Shown: positions 28,568 through 40,005, numbered from the stretch's first letter. The stretch: DNA of 64,000 nt from Vibrio albus (GCF_003144035.1 NZ_QFWT01000002.1:496001-560000), one strand, 5' to 3'. Numbers and translations: made by a program. The notes: generated from the letters alone by a model not told the origin.

Positions 28568-28589
28568 CCCAGGTAAACGTTTGCCTGGG
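28568..28589. promoter_or_regulatory. LacI/PurR-like operator 2 (22-bp near-perfect palindrome)
   Basis: CCCAGG, TAAACGTTTG and CCTGGG form a 22-bp palindrome with one mismatched pair, around the same AAACGTTT core as operator 1. The centres are 54 bp apart, about five helical turns, a spacing compatible with cooperative or looped binding. Confidence 0.5.
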
Positions 28590-28636
28590 TTAGAGACATA
28601 AAAAATACTTGTAATTCACAGGCCACAAACTAAAAT

Positions 28637-28660
28637 AGCCGTCTAGATGTAGATACACCT
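28637..28660. promoter_or_regulatory. MetJ-like operator upstream of metK
   Basis: AGCCGTCT followed directly by AGATGTAG and ATACACCT resembles tandem 8-bp met boxes (consensus AGACGTCT). The first matches at seven of eight positions, the others more weakly. MetJ repression of metK by S-adenosylmethionine is known in gammaproteobacteria. Confidence 0.45.
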
Positions 28661-28784
28661 ACAAACTATACGAACCTTTATAAAGACGCCTTAAAACGAC
28701 AGCCGTGCTCAATGGATATTCCGGCACAGGTGATTACAGTGAGTCCGGCGTTTTTGTTACTTTGAAATAGTGGAGCTGCTTACC

Positions 28785-29936
28785 ATGGCTAAACACCTAT
28801 TTACTTCTGAATCTGTATCAGAAGGACATCCGGATAAAATTGCTGACCAGATCTCTGATGCCGTTCTTGATGCGATTCTGGAGCAAGACACCAAAGCGCG
28901 CGTTGCCTGCGAAACCTATGTAAAAACCGGAATGGTTATGGTTGGTGGTGAAATTACCACCAGTGCATGGGTAGACATTGAAGAGCTTACCCGTGAAACA
29001 GTGCGTGAAATTGGTTATGTTCACTCAGACATGGGCTTTGATGCTGACTCTTGTGCTGTTCTGAACACCATTGGTAAACAATCACCTGACATCAACCAGG
29101 GCGTTGATAAAGCAGATCCTAAAGAACAGGGTGCCGGCGACCAGGGCATTATGTTCGGTTATGCTACCAATGAAACCGAAGTACTGATGCCTGCACCAAT
29201 CACTTATGCGCACCGTCTGATGCAAAGACAATCTCAGGTACGTAAAAATGGCACTCTGCCGTGGCTTCGTCCCGACGCAAAGTCTCAGGTTACCTTCCAG
29301 TATGACCAGGGTAAAATCGTTGGCATTGACGCCGTCGTTCTGTCTACTCAGCACTGTGACTCCATCTCTACTCCGGCTCTGCGTGAAGCGGTAATGGAAG
29401 AGATCATCAAGCCTGTTCTGCCTGGCGAGTGGTTAACGAAAGAGACCAAATACTTCATTAACCCAACCGGCCGTTTTGTTATTGGTGGTCCAATGGGCGA
29501 CTGTGGTCTGACCGGACGTAAAATCATCGTCGACACCTACGGTGGTGCAGCTCGTCACGGTGGTGGTGCATTCTCTGGTAAAGATCCATCTAAGGTTGAC
29601 CGTTCTGCTGCTTATGCTGCTCGCTATGTGGCGAAAAATATCGTAGCTGCTAAGCTTGCTGATCGCTGTGAAATTCAGCTTTCTTATGCGATCGGTGTTG
29701 CAGAGCCAACCTCCATCATGGTGGAAACGTTCGGCACGGAAAAAGTACCTCACGACATTATTATTAAAGCAGTGCGTCAATTCTTTGACCTGCGCCCATA
29801 CGGCCTGCAGGAAATGTTGGATCTGCTTCAGCCTATCTACAAGAAAACGGCGGCATACGGCCACTTTGGTCGTGAAGAGTTCCCTTGGGAAAAAACGGAC
29901 AAAGCAGAGCTGCTGCGCGATTTCGCAGGACTGTAA
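28785..29936 (+). CDS. metK: S-adenosylmethionine synthetase
   Basis: Makes S-adenosylmethionine from methionine and ATP. The 383-residue product starts [23 protein letters not shown] prefer ATG 28785 to an upstream GTG (28770) because GGAG at 28771 is correctly spaced from it and the N-terminus then matches the family. [16 protein letters not shown] (ATP/methionine site), [12 protein letters not shown] near residue 117, [16 protein letters not shown] near 265 and the C-terminal FGREEFPWE are all present. Divergent from tktA. Confidence 0.97.
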   Translation: MAKHLFTSESVSEGHPDKIADQISDAVLDAILEQDTKARVACETYVKTGMVMVGGEITTSAWVDIEELTRETVREIGYVHSDMGFDADSCAVLNTIGKQSPDINQGVDKADPKEQGAGDQGIMFGYATNETEVLMPAPITYAHRLMQRQSQVRKNGTLPWLRPDAKSQVTFQYDQGKIVGIDAVVLSTQHCDSISTPALREAVMEEIIKPVLPGEWLTKETKYFINPTGRFVIGGPMGDCGLTGRKIIVDTYGGAARHGGGAFSGKDPSKVDRSAAYAARYVAKNIVAAKLADRCEIQLSYAIGVAEPTSIMVETFGTEKVPHDIIIKAVRQFFDLRPYGLQEMLDLLQPIYKKTAAYGHFGREEFPWEKTDKAELLRDFAGL

Positions 29937-29968
29937 TAAACAAGCCGGTTTATTCCTGATAATATAAG

Positions 29969-29996
29969 AAACCCTCGCTCTGCGAGGGTTTTTGTT
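29969..29996 (+). terminator. Rho-independent terminator after metK
   Basis: The stem AAACCCTCGC/GCGAGGGTTT is followed by a T-run. Confidence 0.85.
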
Positions 29997-30065
29997 TGTG
30001 CTGAGTTTCCTGTTTGTTGCCCCCAATATTATTCACCGCCACATTATTCGCATTCATATCATTCA

Positions 30066-30142
30066 TTATCCCTGCGAAGGCAGGGATCTACTTAACCAAT
30101 TCCGTCTCATCTACAAGATTCCTGCCTGCGCAGGAATGACGA
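30066..30142. repeat. Short dispersed-type palindromic repeat pair
   Basis: Two related palindromes, TCCCTGCGAAGGCAGGGA near 30069-30086 and ATTCCTGCCTGCGCAGGAAT at 30118-30137, are arranged as an inverted pair. A third related palindrome (TTCCCACGCGGGAA) lies at 30234-30247. The pattern resembles REP-like intergenic repeats of marine gammaproteobacteria. The rest of 29997-30255 holds no gene. Confidence 0.55.
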
Positions 30143-30255
30143 TTGGTTTAGGGAATAACGATAGCCCAGGGAGTAGAGAGGATAAAATCAGAGTACTATG
30201 GACTTGTATGGCATGTCTTAGCTGAAGTATGCATTCCCACGCGGGAACTTGGGCA

Positions 30256-30282
30256 TAAAAAACCGGATTCGAAGATCCGGCT
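30256..30282 (-). terminator. Rho-independent terminator after lpxC
   Basis: The stem CCGGATC/GATCCGG (loop TTCGAA) is followed by T6 on the minus strand. It ends the whole dcw-lpxC transcription unit. Confidence 0.8.
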
Positions 30283-30309
30283 CTCTAAATACTTATTGTT
30301 ATCAGTCAG

Positions 30310-31227
30310 TTAGGCAAGAACGGTATTCGGCTCTGCAAAAGCAACCGGTGAACCAGCAGCTTCTTCAAAGGTCGCCCACTCCCACGCTTCCTGATCAGCA
30401 AGCACTGCACGCAATAACTGGTTATTCAATGCGTGCCCTGTTTTGTATGCCCGAAGTTCACCCACGATAGAGTGGCCACACATATACAGGTCGCCAATGG
30501 CATCCAGCACCTTGTGTGTTACAAATTCATTGTCAAAACGCAGACCTTCTTCGTTCAGAATGCGATATTCATCCAGAACGATAGCACAGTCAAAGCTACC
30601 ACCCAGACACAGATTCTGTGACTGAAGATACTCAATATCACGCATAAAGCCGAACGTACGGGCACGGGAAATATTCTTCACGAAAGCGCTGGATGAGAAA
30701 TCAAATAGCATATGCTGTTCGTCAGCATCAATCGCCGGATGATTGAACTCAATTTCAAAGTCCATACGGAATCCGTTATACGGAACCAGCTCAGCCCACT
30801 TATCGCCATCTTCCACTCGAATCGGTTTTTTAATACGAATGAAACGCTTAGGTGCATTCAATGTCTGAATGCCCGCAGACTGAAGAAGGTAAACGAACGG
30901 ACTGGCACTGCCGTCCATAATCGGAATTTCCGGTGCATCGACTTCAACAATAACGTTATCAATACCCATTCCCGCCAACGCAGCATTTAAATGCTCAACC
31001 GTAGAGATACGGATACCTTCATCATTAACCAGTGCGGTACACAGCATGGTGTCACGAACGGAATTTGCATCTGCCGGGAAATCGACAGCAGGGTCTAGAT
31101 CAGTGCGACGGTAAATAACACCAGTATTAGCGGCTGCCGGCCGCAGAGTCAGCGTAACCTTACGCCCGGAATGTAAACCAATCCCAGTCGTCTTTACGAT
31201 TTCTTTCAGAGTACGTTGTCTGATCAT
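30310..31227 (-). CDS. lpxC: UDP-3-O-acyl-N-acetylglucosamine deacetylase
   Basis: Committed step of lipid A synthesis, a zinc amidase. 305 residues. The start [28 protein letters not shown] is characteristic. Zinc ligands are in [11 protein letters not shown] (His near residue 79) and [13 protein letters not shown] (His and Asp near 237-241); [18 protein letters not shown] carries the catalytic His. Cytoplasmic. Last gene of the dcw transcript, 97 bp after ftsZ with a GC-rich hairpin (31258-31277) between them. Confidence 0.97.
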   Translation of the reverse strand: MIRQRTLKEIVKTTGIGLHSGRKVTLTLRPAAANTGVIYRRTDLDPAVDFPADANSVRDTMLCTALVNDEGIRISTVEHLNAALAGMGIDNVIVEVDAPEIPIMDGSASPFVYLLQSAGIQTLNAPKRFIRIKKPIRVEDGDKWAELVPYNGFRMDFEIEFNHPAIDADEQHMLFDFSSSAFVKNISRARTFGFMRDIEYLQSQNLCLGGSFDCAIVLDEYRILNEEGLRFDNEFVTHKVLDAIGDLYMCGHSIVGELRAYKTGHALNNQLLRAVLADQEAWEWATFEEAAGSPVAFAEPNTVLA

Positions 31228-31324
31228 CTGCTTGCCTCAAATTTGTGCTACCAATCACACCCGGCTGTACGGCCGGGCGCGAATATTATCATAACTTTGA
31301 CTACTATCAAAGTTATCAGCAAAT

Positions 31325-32536
31325 TTAGTCAGCCTGGCGACGTAAAAATGCCGGTATATCCAAGTAGCCGCTTTCCTTTTCAGCCTTCGTTGCCACATTC
31401 TGGCCCGCATTGCCTGATGCCTGAGCATTATTTGACGCTGCTGACGGTTGTGGCTGCTCTGGTTTTTTATGCAAAGTTTGCGCCGGTTTTTCTTCAACCT
31501 TTGACGCCACAGCAGGCTGAGCCGGTGCCTTAGGTTTTGCCGCTGCTCCTGAAACTAAGGTAATTTCTGGTTTTTTCTCAGTACCAATGCCAGTCGCGAC
31601 CACAGTTACTCTGATTTCGTCAGACATATCAGGGTCCAGGGAGGTACCAATCACCACCGTAGCGTTATCTGATGCAAATGCCTTCACAGTGTTACCGACA
31701 GTTTCAAACTCATCCAGACGCATATCAAGACCAGCGGTAATGTTGACAAGAACACCACGAGCACCAGCCAGATCGATATCTTCCAGTAATGGGCTGGAAA
31801 TTGCCGTTTCTGCCGCTTCTTCTGCCCGGTCTTCACCTTTGGCAACACCGCTGCCCATCATGGCATGGCCCATCTCTGACATCACGGTACGTACGTCAGC
31901 AAAGTCGACGTTGATCATACCCGGACGAGTGATTAGCTCGGCAATACCCTGAACCGCATTTTTCAGTACATCGTTTGCACTGGCAAATGCTTCCAGCAGT
32001 GTTACACCACGGCCAAGCACTTTAAGCAATTTTTCGTTAGGGATCGTAATCAGTGAATCCACATGATTAGACAACTGTTCGATACCTTGTTCTGCAAAGG
32101 CCAGACGTTTTTTACCTTCAAAACCAAACGGCTTTGTTACAACGGCAACGGTCAGAATATCCAGCTCTTTAGCCACTTCAGCAATTACAGGGGCTGCGCC
32201 TGTACCGGTACCACCGCCCATGCCAGCTGCGATAAATACCATATCGGCACCATCGAGCACTTCTTTAATCTTTTCTTTATCTTCGAGAGCGGCATCACGT
32301 CCAACTTGTGGGTTGGCACCCGCACCAAGGCCTTTAGTAATGTCACCGCCAATCTGAATAACGGTATTCACATTCGACTTACGTAAAGCCTGTGCATCTG
32401 TATTGACACTGATGAATTCCACACCTTCGATGGATTCTCGCACCATATGTTCTACAGCGTTACCGCCGCCGCCACCAACGCCAACGACTTTGATTACTGC
32501 ATCGTCAAGCATATCTTCCACCATCGGTTCAAACAT
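31325..32536 (-). CDS. ftsZ: Cell division GTPase FtsZ
   Basis: Tubulin-like GTPase forming the Z ring. 403 residues. GTP-binding motifs are [15 protein letters not shown] near residue 16 and [18 protein letters not shown] near 103. The T7 catalytic loop [11 protein letters not shown] is near 205. A variable linker rich in Ala/Pro/Lys/Gln (residues about 320-385) precedes the conserved C-terminal tail [13 protein letters not shown] that binds FtsA and ZipA. Position after ftsQ-ftsA is conserved. Confidence 0.98.
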   Translation of the reverse strand: MFEPMVEDMLDDAVIKVVGVGGGGGNAVEHMVRESIEGVEFISVNTDAQALRKSNVNTVIQIGGDITKGLGAGANPQVGRDAALEDKEKIKEVLDGADMVFIAAGMGGGTGTGAAPVIAEVAKELDILTVAVVTKPFGFEGKKRLAFAEQGIEQLSNHVDSLITIPNEKLLKVLGRGVTLLEAFASANDVLKNAVQGIAELITRPGMINVDFADVRTVMSEMGHAMMGSGVAKGEDRAEEAAETAISSPLLEDIDLAGARGVLVNITAGLDMRLDEFETVGNTVKAFASDNATVVIGTSLDPDMSDEIRVTVVATGIGTEKKPEITLVSGAAAKPKAPAQPAVASKVEEKPAQTLHKKPEQPQPSAASNNAQASGNAGQNVATKAEKESGYLDIPAFLRRQAD

Positions 32537-32567
32537 GTGTTATCTCCGCTTTTTCCTGCTTCTCAGG

Positions 32568-33836
32568 TTAAAACTCTTTTTGTATCCAGTTACGCATTTT
32601 ACTTAAAATTCCAGTGAATGAAGAAGGCTTCTGCTCTTTGAATTCACTGTCGTCATCAATGTGACTGTCTTTTGCGTAATGAAGTAAGCCAACGGCCGTA
32701 GAATGATACGGCTCTTTTACATAATCAGTTAACCCACTAACTTCCAGTGGCTTACCAATTCTAACTCGGTTAACACCAAACACTCGTTCAGCGCATTCAA
32801 CCAATCCTTCAATCTGAGCAGCACCTCCAGTAAGGACTACTCCTGCAGCAAGGTGATGATGTTTAATTCCATCTTCACGCAATTTTACTAAAACGGTATT
32901 TATGGACTGATTGATAAATCCCATCAGTTCAGCATAGCGAGCTTCAATCACTCCGGAAAGCTCCTGACGCTTCAGAGTTCTTGACGGACGGCCTCCGACA
33001 CTAGGGACGTTCACTGTATCGTCTTTACTCACCAGCTCACTGAGAGCACAGCCATATTTTACTTTAATCTCTTCTGCATCCCCCACCGGGGTTCCGAACG
33101 CGAAAGCAATGTCACTGGTTACCGCATTACCGGCATATGAAAATACTTCGGTATGTCTTAAGGCACCACCGGTCCAGATAGACACATCCATTGTACCAGC
33201 ACCAATGTCAACAACACAGACCCCGAGCTCTCTTTCGTCTTCGGTTATTACGGCATTACTCGCCGCTAAACCGGAAAAGACCAGTTGCTCAACTTTCAGC
33301 CCGCACCGTTCAACCGCTTTAATGATATTTCTTGCCATATCATTATGGCAGGAAATCAGGTGAACGCTGACTTCCATGCGAACTCCTGACAGACCAAGCG
33401 GATTTTTTATCCCTTCCTGATAGTCAATCGTAAACTCTTGGGGGATAACATGCAAAATTCGTTGCTCTTCGCCGATCTTGATAGATTTAGCGGTATGAAT
33501 GGCACGATCCATATCATCCTGAGATACTTCCTCATCCGATATAGTTCCCATTCCTTTTTCAATACGACTGGCAATGTGTCGACCGGAGATCGAAAGATAA
33601 ACGTTACTGATCTTACATTCAGCCATCAGTTCAGCTTGATCCACTGCACGCTGGACTGATTTTACGACTGACTCCAGATCGTTAACGCCTCCCTTATCCA
33701 TTCCGCGAGACGGGCTTGTTCCTGCGCCAATGATATTGATCTGGCCATCAGGTAATACTTCCCCGACCAGTGCTGATACACTTGCAGTACCTATATCAAG
33801 ACCAACAATTATGTTGTCATCTGCGGTCTTAGTCAT
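32568..33836 (-). CDS. ftsA: Cell division protein FtsA
   Basis: Actin-fold membrane tether for FtsZ. 422 residues. Phosphate-binding motif VGLDIGTASVSALVGE near residue 12, VVDIGAGTMDVSIW near 205 and VLTGGAAQIEGLVE near 335. The C-terminal amphipathic membrane-targeting helix is SKMRNWIQKEF. Its start overlaps the ftsQ stop by eight bases. Confidence 0.97.
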   Translation of the reverse strand: MTKTADDNIIVGLDIGTASVSALVGEVLPDGQINIIGAGTSPSRGMDKGGVNDLESVVKSVQRAVDQAELMAECKISNVYLSISGRHIASRIEKGMGTISDEEVSQDDMDRAIHTAKSIKIGEEQRILHVIPQEFTIDYQEGIKNPLGLSGVRMEVSVHLISCHNDMARNIIKAVERCGLKVEQLVFSGLAASNAVITEDERELGVCVVDIGAGTMDVSIWTGGALRHTEVFSYAGNAVTSDIAFAFGTPVGDAEEIKVKYGCALSELVSKDDTVNVPSVGGRPSRTLKRQELSGVIEARYAELMGFINQSINTVLVKLREDGIKHHHLAAGVVLTGGAAQIEGLVECAERVFGVNRVRIGKPLEVSGLTDYVKEPYHSTAVGLLHYAKDSHIDDDSEFKEQKPSSFTGILSKMRNWIQKEF

Positions 33837-34614
33837 CTGTATTCTCTTGTGCTAAATCCTGTTCAGGAAACCAGCCTACGGCGGCTCCCGTATCATACCG
33901 GAGGTCTATATAACTCACCTGTTCGGTTTTTGTTCCCAGTTGATGATAAAGTGTAATAAACCGGTTTACCCGTTCTTTTAATGACTCTTTACCCAATTCT
34001 AACCGAATCCCGTTATCCAGAATAATTTGCCACGCCTGACGCTCATTCAATACCAGCGATGTAATCGTTAAGCCCAGAGGACGGAAAAGAGGAGCGATCT
34101 CTTTCCAGGTATTCAGTACCTTGTGACTGCTGTCTTGTGGTCCATATAGCTTCACTTTTTCATCTTTCAGCGCAGCCAAATCCGGCTCAAAAATATCCCC
34201 GCTCTCATTTAGCAGCGCATACCCGTTCCACATCGCTGCCGCTTTGTGTTCAGTCAAATATATTTTTATCGTATCTGGCCACTGTTTCCGAATCGAAGCC
34301 TGAGCAACCCAGGGAAGAGCCGTGATAACGTTCTGCAGCTCGTCGATGTCCTGAGACATAAAGGTACCGATGTGTTCCATATGGCTTAAAGCCTGCTGCA
34401 CATCCTGCGCCTGAACATACTCAAGTTTGCCCTGAAGTACGATCTTAGATAAGGGCATTCTCTGCTCATCAAACATCCAGCTTATTGTGGAATAAAGTGC
34501 ACTACCAACCGTTAGAAACACCAGCAATAAAAAGCTGACACCTAGTATGTGCTTTCTTGCTATCTGTCCCATATCGTTCAGGTTTGCGGCACTGTTATCT
34601 ATAACCAACTGCAC
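33829..34614 (-). CDS. ftsQ: Cell division protein FtsQ
   Basis: Bitopic inner-membrane protein that scaffolds FtsB/FtsL. 261 residues. One TM segment near residues 25-46 (ILGVSFLLLVFLTVGSALYS) follows a short cytoplasmic tail. The periplasmic POTRA domain begins MPLSKIVLQGKLEYVQAQDV, then comes a FtsQ/DivIB domain (VNRFITLYHQLG). No ddlB precedes it, and a 248-bp gap with a foldback separates it from murC, so it probably has its own promoter. Confidence 0.93.
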   Translation of the reverse strand: MQLVIDNSAANLNDMGQIARKHILGVSFLLLVFLTVGSALYSTISWMFDEQRMPLSKIVLQGKLEYVQAQDVQQALSHMEHIGTFMSQDIDELQNVITALPWVAQASIRKQWPDTIKIYLTEHKAAAMWNGYALLNESGDIFEPDLAALKDEKVKLYGPQDSSHKVLNTWKEIAPLFRPLGLTITSLVLNERQAWQIILDNGIRLELGKESLKERVNRFITLYHQLGTKTEQVSYIDLRYDTGAAVGWFPEQDLAQENTDD

Positions 34615-34733
34615 TCTATATATCTAACTATTCGGTTACTTGTCCACCAATAAACAAGGAATCCGGTGATAAAAAATCGTCTTATATTCCGGCGATATTA
34701 AACAAGTAGAATTCAAGGTATAACCTGAGAATT

Positions 34734-34845
34734 ATACTGAGCATCTGAAAACGATCCAGTTTTAGACAAATATAATTGATCTCTATGGGATCAAAAATAG
34801 ATATTTAGCTTATTTTTCTATCTAAAACCGAAAACCGCTCAGTAT
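34734..34845. repeat. 112-bp foldback (inverted repeat) in the murC-ftsQ gap
   Basis: The left arm starts ATACTGAGC and carries CCAGTTTTAGA; the right arm is TCTAAAACC through GCTCAGTAT. The outer nine bases and inner seven to eight bases pair perfectly, with an AT-rich centre. It could be a MITE-like remnant or a structured leader of ftsQ. Nothing else is recognisable in the 248-bp gap. Confidence 0.55.
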
Positions 34846-34862
34846 CACTCAACTTTTAACCA

Positions 34863-36341
34863 TTAACTGTCATTTTTATCAACACCGGATGCCATTATTT
34901 TTATATTAAGTGCCATGGATTCTAACTGTCTGGCGACCTTACCGACATCACCTGCACCTTGTGTCAGTACCAGGTCACCATCTTGCAGAATGTTCGCCAG
35001 CACCGAAGGAAGCGTCTCTTTATCCGGAACAAAAATCGGATCAATTTTACCCCGGCTGCGAATCGTACGGCACAATGAACGGCCATCCGCCCCAGAAATC
35101 GGCTTTTCTCCGGCGGAATAGACATCTAACATCACCAGAACATCCACTTTTTCCAGTACGTTTGCAAAATCATCGTATAAATCCCGGGTGCGACTGTAGC
35201 GATGCGGTTGGAATATCATGACTAATCGCTTGTCCTTCCAGCCAGAGCGTGCAGCCTGGATGGTGACATCCACCTCGCTCGGATGATGACCGTAATCGTC
35301 CACCAGCATAGCTGAGCCATTACCGGTATCAAAGGTTCCCAGATGTTCAAAACGACGTCCGGTTCCCTGAGTACCCAGCATTGCACTCAAAATCGCCTTA
35401 TCATCAATATCATCTTCGGTAGCAACCGCAATCGCAGCAGAAGCATTCAAGGCATTATGTCTGCCAGGGATATTCAGTGTGATATTCAGGTTTTGACGCC
35501 CTTTCCGCACCACGGTAAATGTACCCTGCTGCCCTTCCTGACTATAATTTTCAATCCGGACATCGGCATCTTCTGAAAAGCCATAAGTAATCACCTGACG
35601 GCTAATCCGCGGAATTAATTCACGTACCACAGGATCATCAATACACACAATAGCCTGCCCATAAAATGGAAGATTATGCAGAAAATCGATAAATGTCTGC
35701 TTCAGCGTTTCAAAGTCACCACCATAAGTGTCCATATGATCCGCTTCGATATTGGTCACAATGCTGACCATTGGCTGAAGATGCAGGAAGGATGCATCAC
35801 TTTCATCCGCTTCCGCAATCAAAATACGGCTGGACCCCAGACGGGCATTCGTTCCGGCACTTTTAACCAAGCCCCCATTAACAAACGTCGGATCCAGTCC
35901 CGCTTCCGAATAAATTTGCGTGACCAGAGCAGTGGTGGTCGTCTTACCGTGCGTTCCTGCAACCGCAATACCATGCCGAAAACGCATCAGTTCAGCTAAC
36001 ATTTCAGCACGGCGAACCACAGGGATACGTTTTTCTTTTGCCGCCGCCAGCTCCGGGTTATCCGCTTTAATTGCCGTCGAAACCACAATCACACTCGCGC
36101 GTTCCACATTGCTGGCCTGATGACCGAAGTAAATTTTTGCCCCTTTACTGCTCAAGCGCTCTGTCACCGGGTTAGAGGCGAGGTCGGAACCGGTAATCTC
36201 ATAACCTTCATTCAGAAGGACTTCTGCAATACCACTCATTCCTGCGCCACCAATACCAACAAAGTGAATCGACTTTACGCGGCGCATTTCCGGTATCATG
36301 GCTCTGATTTGGGATAAATCCTGAGTGTGTTTTACTGTCAT
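34863..36341 (-). CDS. murC: UDP-N-acetylmuramate--L-alanine ligase
   Basis: Adds L-Ala to UDP-MurNAc. 492 residues. The N-terminal UDP-binding loop is [18 protein letters not shown] near residue 25, the ATP P-loop is [14 protein letters not shown] near 127, and the Mur-ligase signature EADESDAS is near 180. [12 protein letters not shown] and [12 protein letters not shown] lie in the C-terminal half. Full length. Between murG and ftsQ. Confidence 0.97.
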   Translation of the reverse strand: MTVKHTQDLSQIRAMIPEMRRVKSIHFVGIGGAGMSGIAEVLLNEGYEITGSDLASNPVTERLSSKGAKIYFGHQASNVERASVIVVSTAIKADNPELAAAKEKRIPVVRRAEMLAELMRFRHGIAVAGTHGKTTTTALVTQIYSEAGLDPTFVNGGLVKSAGTNARLGSSRILIAEADESDASFLHLQPMVSIVTNIEADHMDTYGGDFETLKQTFIDFLHNLPFYGQAIVCIDDPVVRELIPRISRQVITYGFSEDADVRIENYSQEGQQGTFTVVRKGRQNLNITLNIPGRHNALNASAAIAVATEDDIDDKAILSAMLGTQGTGRRFEHLGTFDTGNGSAMLVDDYGHHPSEVDVTIQAARSGWKDKRLVMIFQPHRYSRTRDLYDDFANVLEKVDVLVMLDVYSAGEKPISGADGRSLCRTIRSRGKIDPIFVPDKETLPSVLANILQDGDLVLTQGAGDVGKVARQLESMALNIKIMASGVDKNDS

Positions 36342-36391
36342 TAATTCTTTCTCGTTATTTGCTGGGTAAACAATGGGTTATAAAGCATATA

Positions 36392-37459
36392 TCAACGTAC
36401 AAGATCAGCGATAGCCTGAGCGACGACTTGGTCTGCATCTGGCATGGCCGCCTGACGGGCTTTCATTGCCATTGTTAATAATTCATTTCGATCCATAGAG
36501 GCTATTTTTTCAGCCAGTCGCTCCACGGTCAGATCCGGCTGTTCAATCATTTCCGCCGCACCGCATTCCACCAGATGATCAGCGTTCAGTGCCTGCTGAC
36601 GATCCTTATGCATAAACGGAATAAAAACGGCACCAAGACCTGCGGACGAAACTTCAGATACGGTTAATGCCCCAGAGCGGCATACCAACAGATCGGCCCA
36701 GGCATAAGCCTCAGCAACATCATCAATAAACTCTGTTACGTCAAAAGAAGTGACTCCGGCTGAACGGTAATCCGCTTCCACACCGGCTTTATTGTTCTTT
36801 CCTGCCTGATGCCGAATAGTATAGCCTTCCCCTAACTTTGCCATGACCTGGGGTAAAGTCGTATTCAGAATCCGCGCTCCCTGACTGCCGCCCATCACCA
36901 GAATACGAATATCGCCCTGACGTTCAGCCAGGCGCTCTTCCGGTGCGGGTAACGCCACCACATCTTTGCGAACCGGATTCCCTACCACAGCAGCATCAGT
37001 AAAGGCACCCGGGAAGGCCTGAAATACCTTTTTGGCGATCTTAGACAGCCACTGATTGGTCAGGCCGGCTACGGCGTTCTGCTCATGAAGCACAACCGGA
37101 ATACCACACAGCCATGCAGCGATACCTCCGGGACCACTGACATAACCGCCCATTCCCAGCACCACATCTGGCTGCCAGCGTTTAATATACTGACGAGCCT
37201 GACGGATTGCCTGAACAATCTGGAAGGGGGCTTTAATCAGCTTCGCCACGCCCTGTCCACGCAGCCCTTTGACTTTAATAAAATCGATGTCGATACCATG
37301 CTTTGGAACCAGTTCGGCTTCCATACGGTCAGCCGTTCCCAGCCAACGCACTTCCCAGCCCTGGGCCTGTAACTGCTTTGCTACCGCCAGCCCCGGAAAC
37401 ACATGCCCGCCGGTACCACCGGCCATTACTAACAGGCGCTTATTCTTCTTCATCATCAT
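36392..37459 (-). CDS. murG: MurG, lipid II-forming N-acetylglucosaminyltransferase
   Basis: A GT28 enzyme that adds GlcNAc to lipid I at the inner face of the membrane. 355 residues. It has G-loops [17 protein letters not shown] near the start and [11 protein letters not shown] near 105, then [12 protein letters not shown] near 127 and [23 protein letters not shown] near 260 for UDP-GlcNAc. Any of three tandem ATGs (37459, 37456, 37453) may be used; all overlap the ftsW stop. Confidence 0.96.
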   Translation of the reverse strand: MMMKKNKRLLVMAGGTGGHVFPGLAVAKQLQAQGWEVRWLGTADRMEAELVPKHGIDIDFIKVKGLRGQGVAKLIKAPFQIVQAIRQARQYIKRWQPDVVLGMGGYVSGPGGIAAWLCGIPVVLHEQNAVAGLTNQWLSKIAKKVFQAFPGAFTDAAVVGNPVRKDVVALPAPEERLAERQGDIRILVMGGSQGARILNTTLPQVMAKLGEGYTIRHQAGKNNKAGVEADYRSAGVTSFDVTEFIDDVAEAYAWADLLVCRSGALTVSEVSSAGLGAVFIPFMHKDRQQALNADHLVECGAAEMIEQPDLTVERLAEKIASMDRNELLTMAMKARQAAMPDADQVVAQAIADLVR

Positions 37460-38642
37460 TCTGTTCTTTTACCTGAATGCCGTTACCTTTCAGACGGCAT
37501 TCATGATCAATTCTTAACAGCACGGAAACCGCTGCTGTCATTACAATCAGACTCGAGCCACCATAACTGATGAGCGGAAGGGTTAAACCTTTCGTAGGTA
37601 CAATACCGGCTGCCGCCCCCACATTGACCATGGACTGAAAAGCAAACCAGATACCGATACCAAACCCAAGATACCCGCCAAACTGCTCACCCGATTCAAA
37701 TGCGCGTTTTCCAATGAAAATCGCTTTAACCACCAAAGCAAAAATCAGCATCAAAATCAAAGTGACGCCAACAAATCCAAGCTCTTCAGCAACAACGGCG
37801 AAAACAAAATCGGTATGAGCTTCCGGCAAATATTCCAGTTTCTGGATTGAATTGCCCAGCCCCTGGCCAAACCACTCACCCCGGCCAAATGCCATCAGAG
37901 ACTGTGTTAACTGGTAACCGCTGCCGAATGGATCTTCCCATGGGTCCCAAAAAGACGTCATCCGCCGCATACGATACGGTTCTATAATGATCAGCAAAAC
38001 GACACCAGCCACACCAACCATGACCAGAGCCAGAAACTGCCAGAGTTTGGCTCCCGCGACAAACAGCAGGCCAAACACGGTGACCAACATCACGATAACC
38101 GTACCTAAATCGGGCTGTCCCAATAGCAGAGTCGCAAGACAACCAAAAACGATAATAGGCTTCATAAAGCCGCCAAAAAAGGTCTGTCGGACTTCTTCCT
38201 GTTTTCTCACCAGATAACCGGCCATAAAGATAAACAGAGAAAACTTCGCTATTTCCGCCGGTTGCAGGTTGAATACGCCCAGCGGAATCCAGCGTGACGC
38301 CCCGTTTACCGACTTACCAGCCAGCAAAACAACCAACAGTAACACAATAGACAGTACCAACAGATGAGTACTGTAGTGCAACCATTTGTGCAGCGGTACC
38401 TGTACTACAAATGCGGAGACAAACAAGGCCAACCCTAACAATGCCGCATGTTTGAACATAAAATAAAATGGCTGCCCGGTAAGACGCAAACTAACGGGAA
38501 ACGAAGCAGAGGCCACCATTACCAGCCCGGTCAGCATCAGCCCTAATGCAATCCAGACCAATTGGCGATCAAATAAAGCCCGGGGAGCTTCCTGTCCTTT
38601 CAGGCCTGCGAACCTGTTTGTGATTTGGCTAACTATCGACAC
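37440..38642 (-). CDS. ftsW: FtsW peptidoglycan glycosyltransferase (SEDS family)
   Basis: Septal peptidoglycan polymerase partnering FtsI. 400 residues with ten TM segments. Signature regions are [20 protein letters not shown] near residue 125 with the family's Asp/Glu-rich loops, [19 protein letters not shown] near 280 (catalytic Asp) and the C-terminal [16 protein letters not shown]-rich charged tail ends in DDEEE. Overlaps murG by up to 20 bases. Confidence 0.96.
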   Translation of the reverse strand: MSIVSQITNRFAGLKGQEAPRALFDRQLVWIALGLMLTGLVMVASASFPVSLRLTGQPFYFMFKHAALLGLALFVSAFVVQVPLHKWLHYSTHLLVLSIVLLLVVLLAGKSVNGASRWIPLGVFNLQPAEIAKFSLFIFMAGYLVRKQEEVRQTFFGGFMKPIIVFGCLATLLLGQPDLGTVIVMLVTVFGLLFVAGAKLWQFLALVMVGVAGVVLLIIIEPYRMRRMTSFWDPWEDPFGSGYQLTQSLMAFGRGEWFGQGLGNSIQKLEYLPEAHTDFVFAVVAEELGFVGVTLILMLIFALVVKAIFIGKRAFESGEQFGGYLGFGIGIWFAFQSMVNVGAAAGIVPTKGLTLPLISYGGSSLIVMTAAVSVLLRIDHECRLKGNGIQVKEQNDDEEE

Positions 38643-38687
38643 CTAACCATTCCTGTTCATTTGCTGACGGTATGAAGCTCTGACGAA

Positions 38688-40004
38688 TCAGGCGTACTGC
38701 TTCGCCAGCTCGGCAAAGGCATCACCACGAGCCATAAAATTCTGATACTGATCAAAACTGGCACAAGCCGGAGAAAGCATCACCATATCTCCACGTTGTA
38801 ATTCCGGAGCGATAGATTCAAGAATCTCCGGCACACCTTCCCACAGAGTTGCGGATGGGTGTAAAGAGACAAACTGCTCACCGTCCCGGCCATAACAGTA
38901 TAATTTCACGTTGAGTGATGCCAGAGCAGGAGCCAGTTCAGAGAAATCAGCACCTTTACCGACCCCACCCACCAAAAGATGCAGTGTTCCCGGACAGTCC
39001 AACCCGGACAGCGCAGCCAGAGTGCTGGCTACGTTGGTCGCTTTTGAGTCATTCACCCATTTAACGCCATGTTTTTCTGCCACTAACTGGCAGCGATGGC
39101 TCAGCCCGGTATAGCCTTTCAGCGTATCCAGGGCTGCATGGTAATCCACCCCGGCACATTTCAGCAGCGCCAGTACCGTCAGCACATTAGCAATATTGTG
39201 CTTCCCTACCAGAGCCAATTCATCTGCCGCGATGATAGGCTTACCATTATCCGCTAGCCAGCTGCGCCCCTGATGTTCTATTAACCCAAATTGCTGATCG
39301 TCAAAACCAAAACTCACGACATTTGCGCCGGACTGTTCAGGGTAAGTCGCCATATCGTCCCGGTTTACCACCACATGTTTGGCGTTGTGGAAAACCCGCA
39401 GCTTTGCATCACGGTAATCATCCATCCCCGTGTAGCGATCCATATGGTCTTCCGACAGATTCAGAAAAGCACCGGCAACAGGAGCCAGACTGGAGGTAGT
39501 TTCCAACTGAAAACTGGACAGCTCCAACACATAGAGATCAGCCAGATCGTTCAGTAGTTCCAGCGCCGGAACCCCGATATTACCGCCAATCGCCGTTTTC
39601 ACTCCCGCCGCATTGGCCAGCACTCCGGTAAGATCCGTCACGGTACTTTTACCATTGGAGCCGGTAATGGCGATCACAGGTGTCTCGGTCGCCCAGGCAA
39701 ATAGCTCAATATCACCGACAACCGGAATCCCTTTCTCTATCGCCTGCTGAATCTCAGGAGTCGACAACGCAATCCCCGGATTAGCAACGATCAAATCGGC
39801 TTCACTTAGCCACTGGGTATTCCAGCTTCCGGTATGCAGTTCAATGTCAGAACTTAGCTTATCTTTTCCCGGCGGATTGTCCCGGGTATCGATCGCCCGC
39901 AGAGTAAGAGGAAGGCCAGTTTTTTGCAGGTAATGAATGACAGAAAGCCCGGTAATACCGAGCCCTGCCACCACAACATTATGTATATTTTCCCAGTGCC
40001 GCAT
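38688..40004 (-). CDS. murD: UDP-N-acetylmuramoylalanine--D-glutamate ligase
   Basis: Adds D-Glu to UDP-MurNAc-L-Ala. 438 residues. N-terminal [18 protein letters not shown]-loop [16 protein letters not shown] near residue 105, [12 protein letters not shown] near 183, and [25 protein letters not shown] near 300 with the substrate Arg and Lys. Spacing of one base from mraY shows tight coupling. Confidence 0.96.
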   Translation of the reverse strand: MRHWENIHNVVVAGLGITGLSVIHYLQKTGLPLTLRAIDTRDNPPGKDKLSSDIELHTGSWNTQWLSEADLIVANPGIALSTPEIQQAIEKGIPVVGDIELFAWATETPVIAITGSNGKSTVTDLTGVLANAAGVKTAIGGNIGVPALELLNDLADLYVLELSSFQLETTSSLAPVAGAFLNLSEDHMDRYTGMDDYRDAKLRVFHNAKHVVVNRDDMATYPEQSGANVVSFGFDDQQFGLIEHQGRSWLADNGKPIIAADELALVGKHNIANVLTVLALLKCAGVDYHAALDTLKGYTGLSHRCQLVAEKHGVKWVNDSKATNVASTLAALSGLDCPGTLHLLVGGVGKGADFSELAPALASLNVKLYCYGRDGEQFVSLHPSATLWEGVPEILESIAPELQRGDMVMLSPACASFDQYQNFMARGDAFAELAKQYA

Positions 40005-40005
40005 A

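Noticed and set aside
31258..31277. GC-rich hairpin between ftsZ and lpxC considered as a terminator
   Set aside because: No T-run follows on the minus strand, and lpxC is expected to be co-transcribed; at most an attenuator or processing site.
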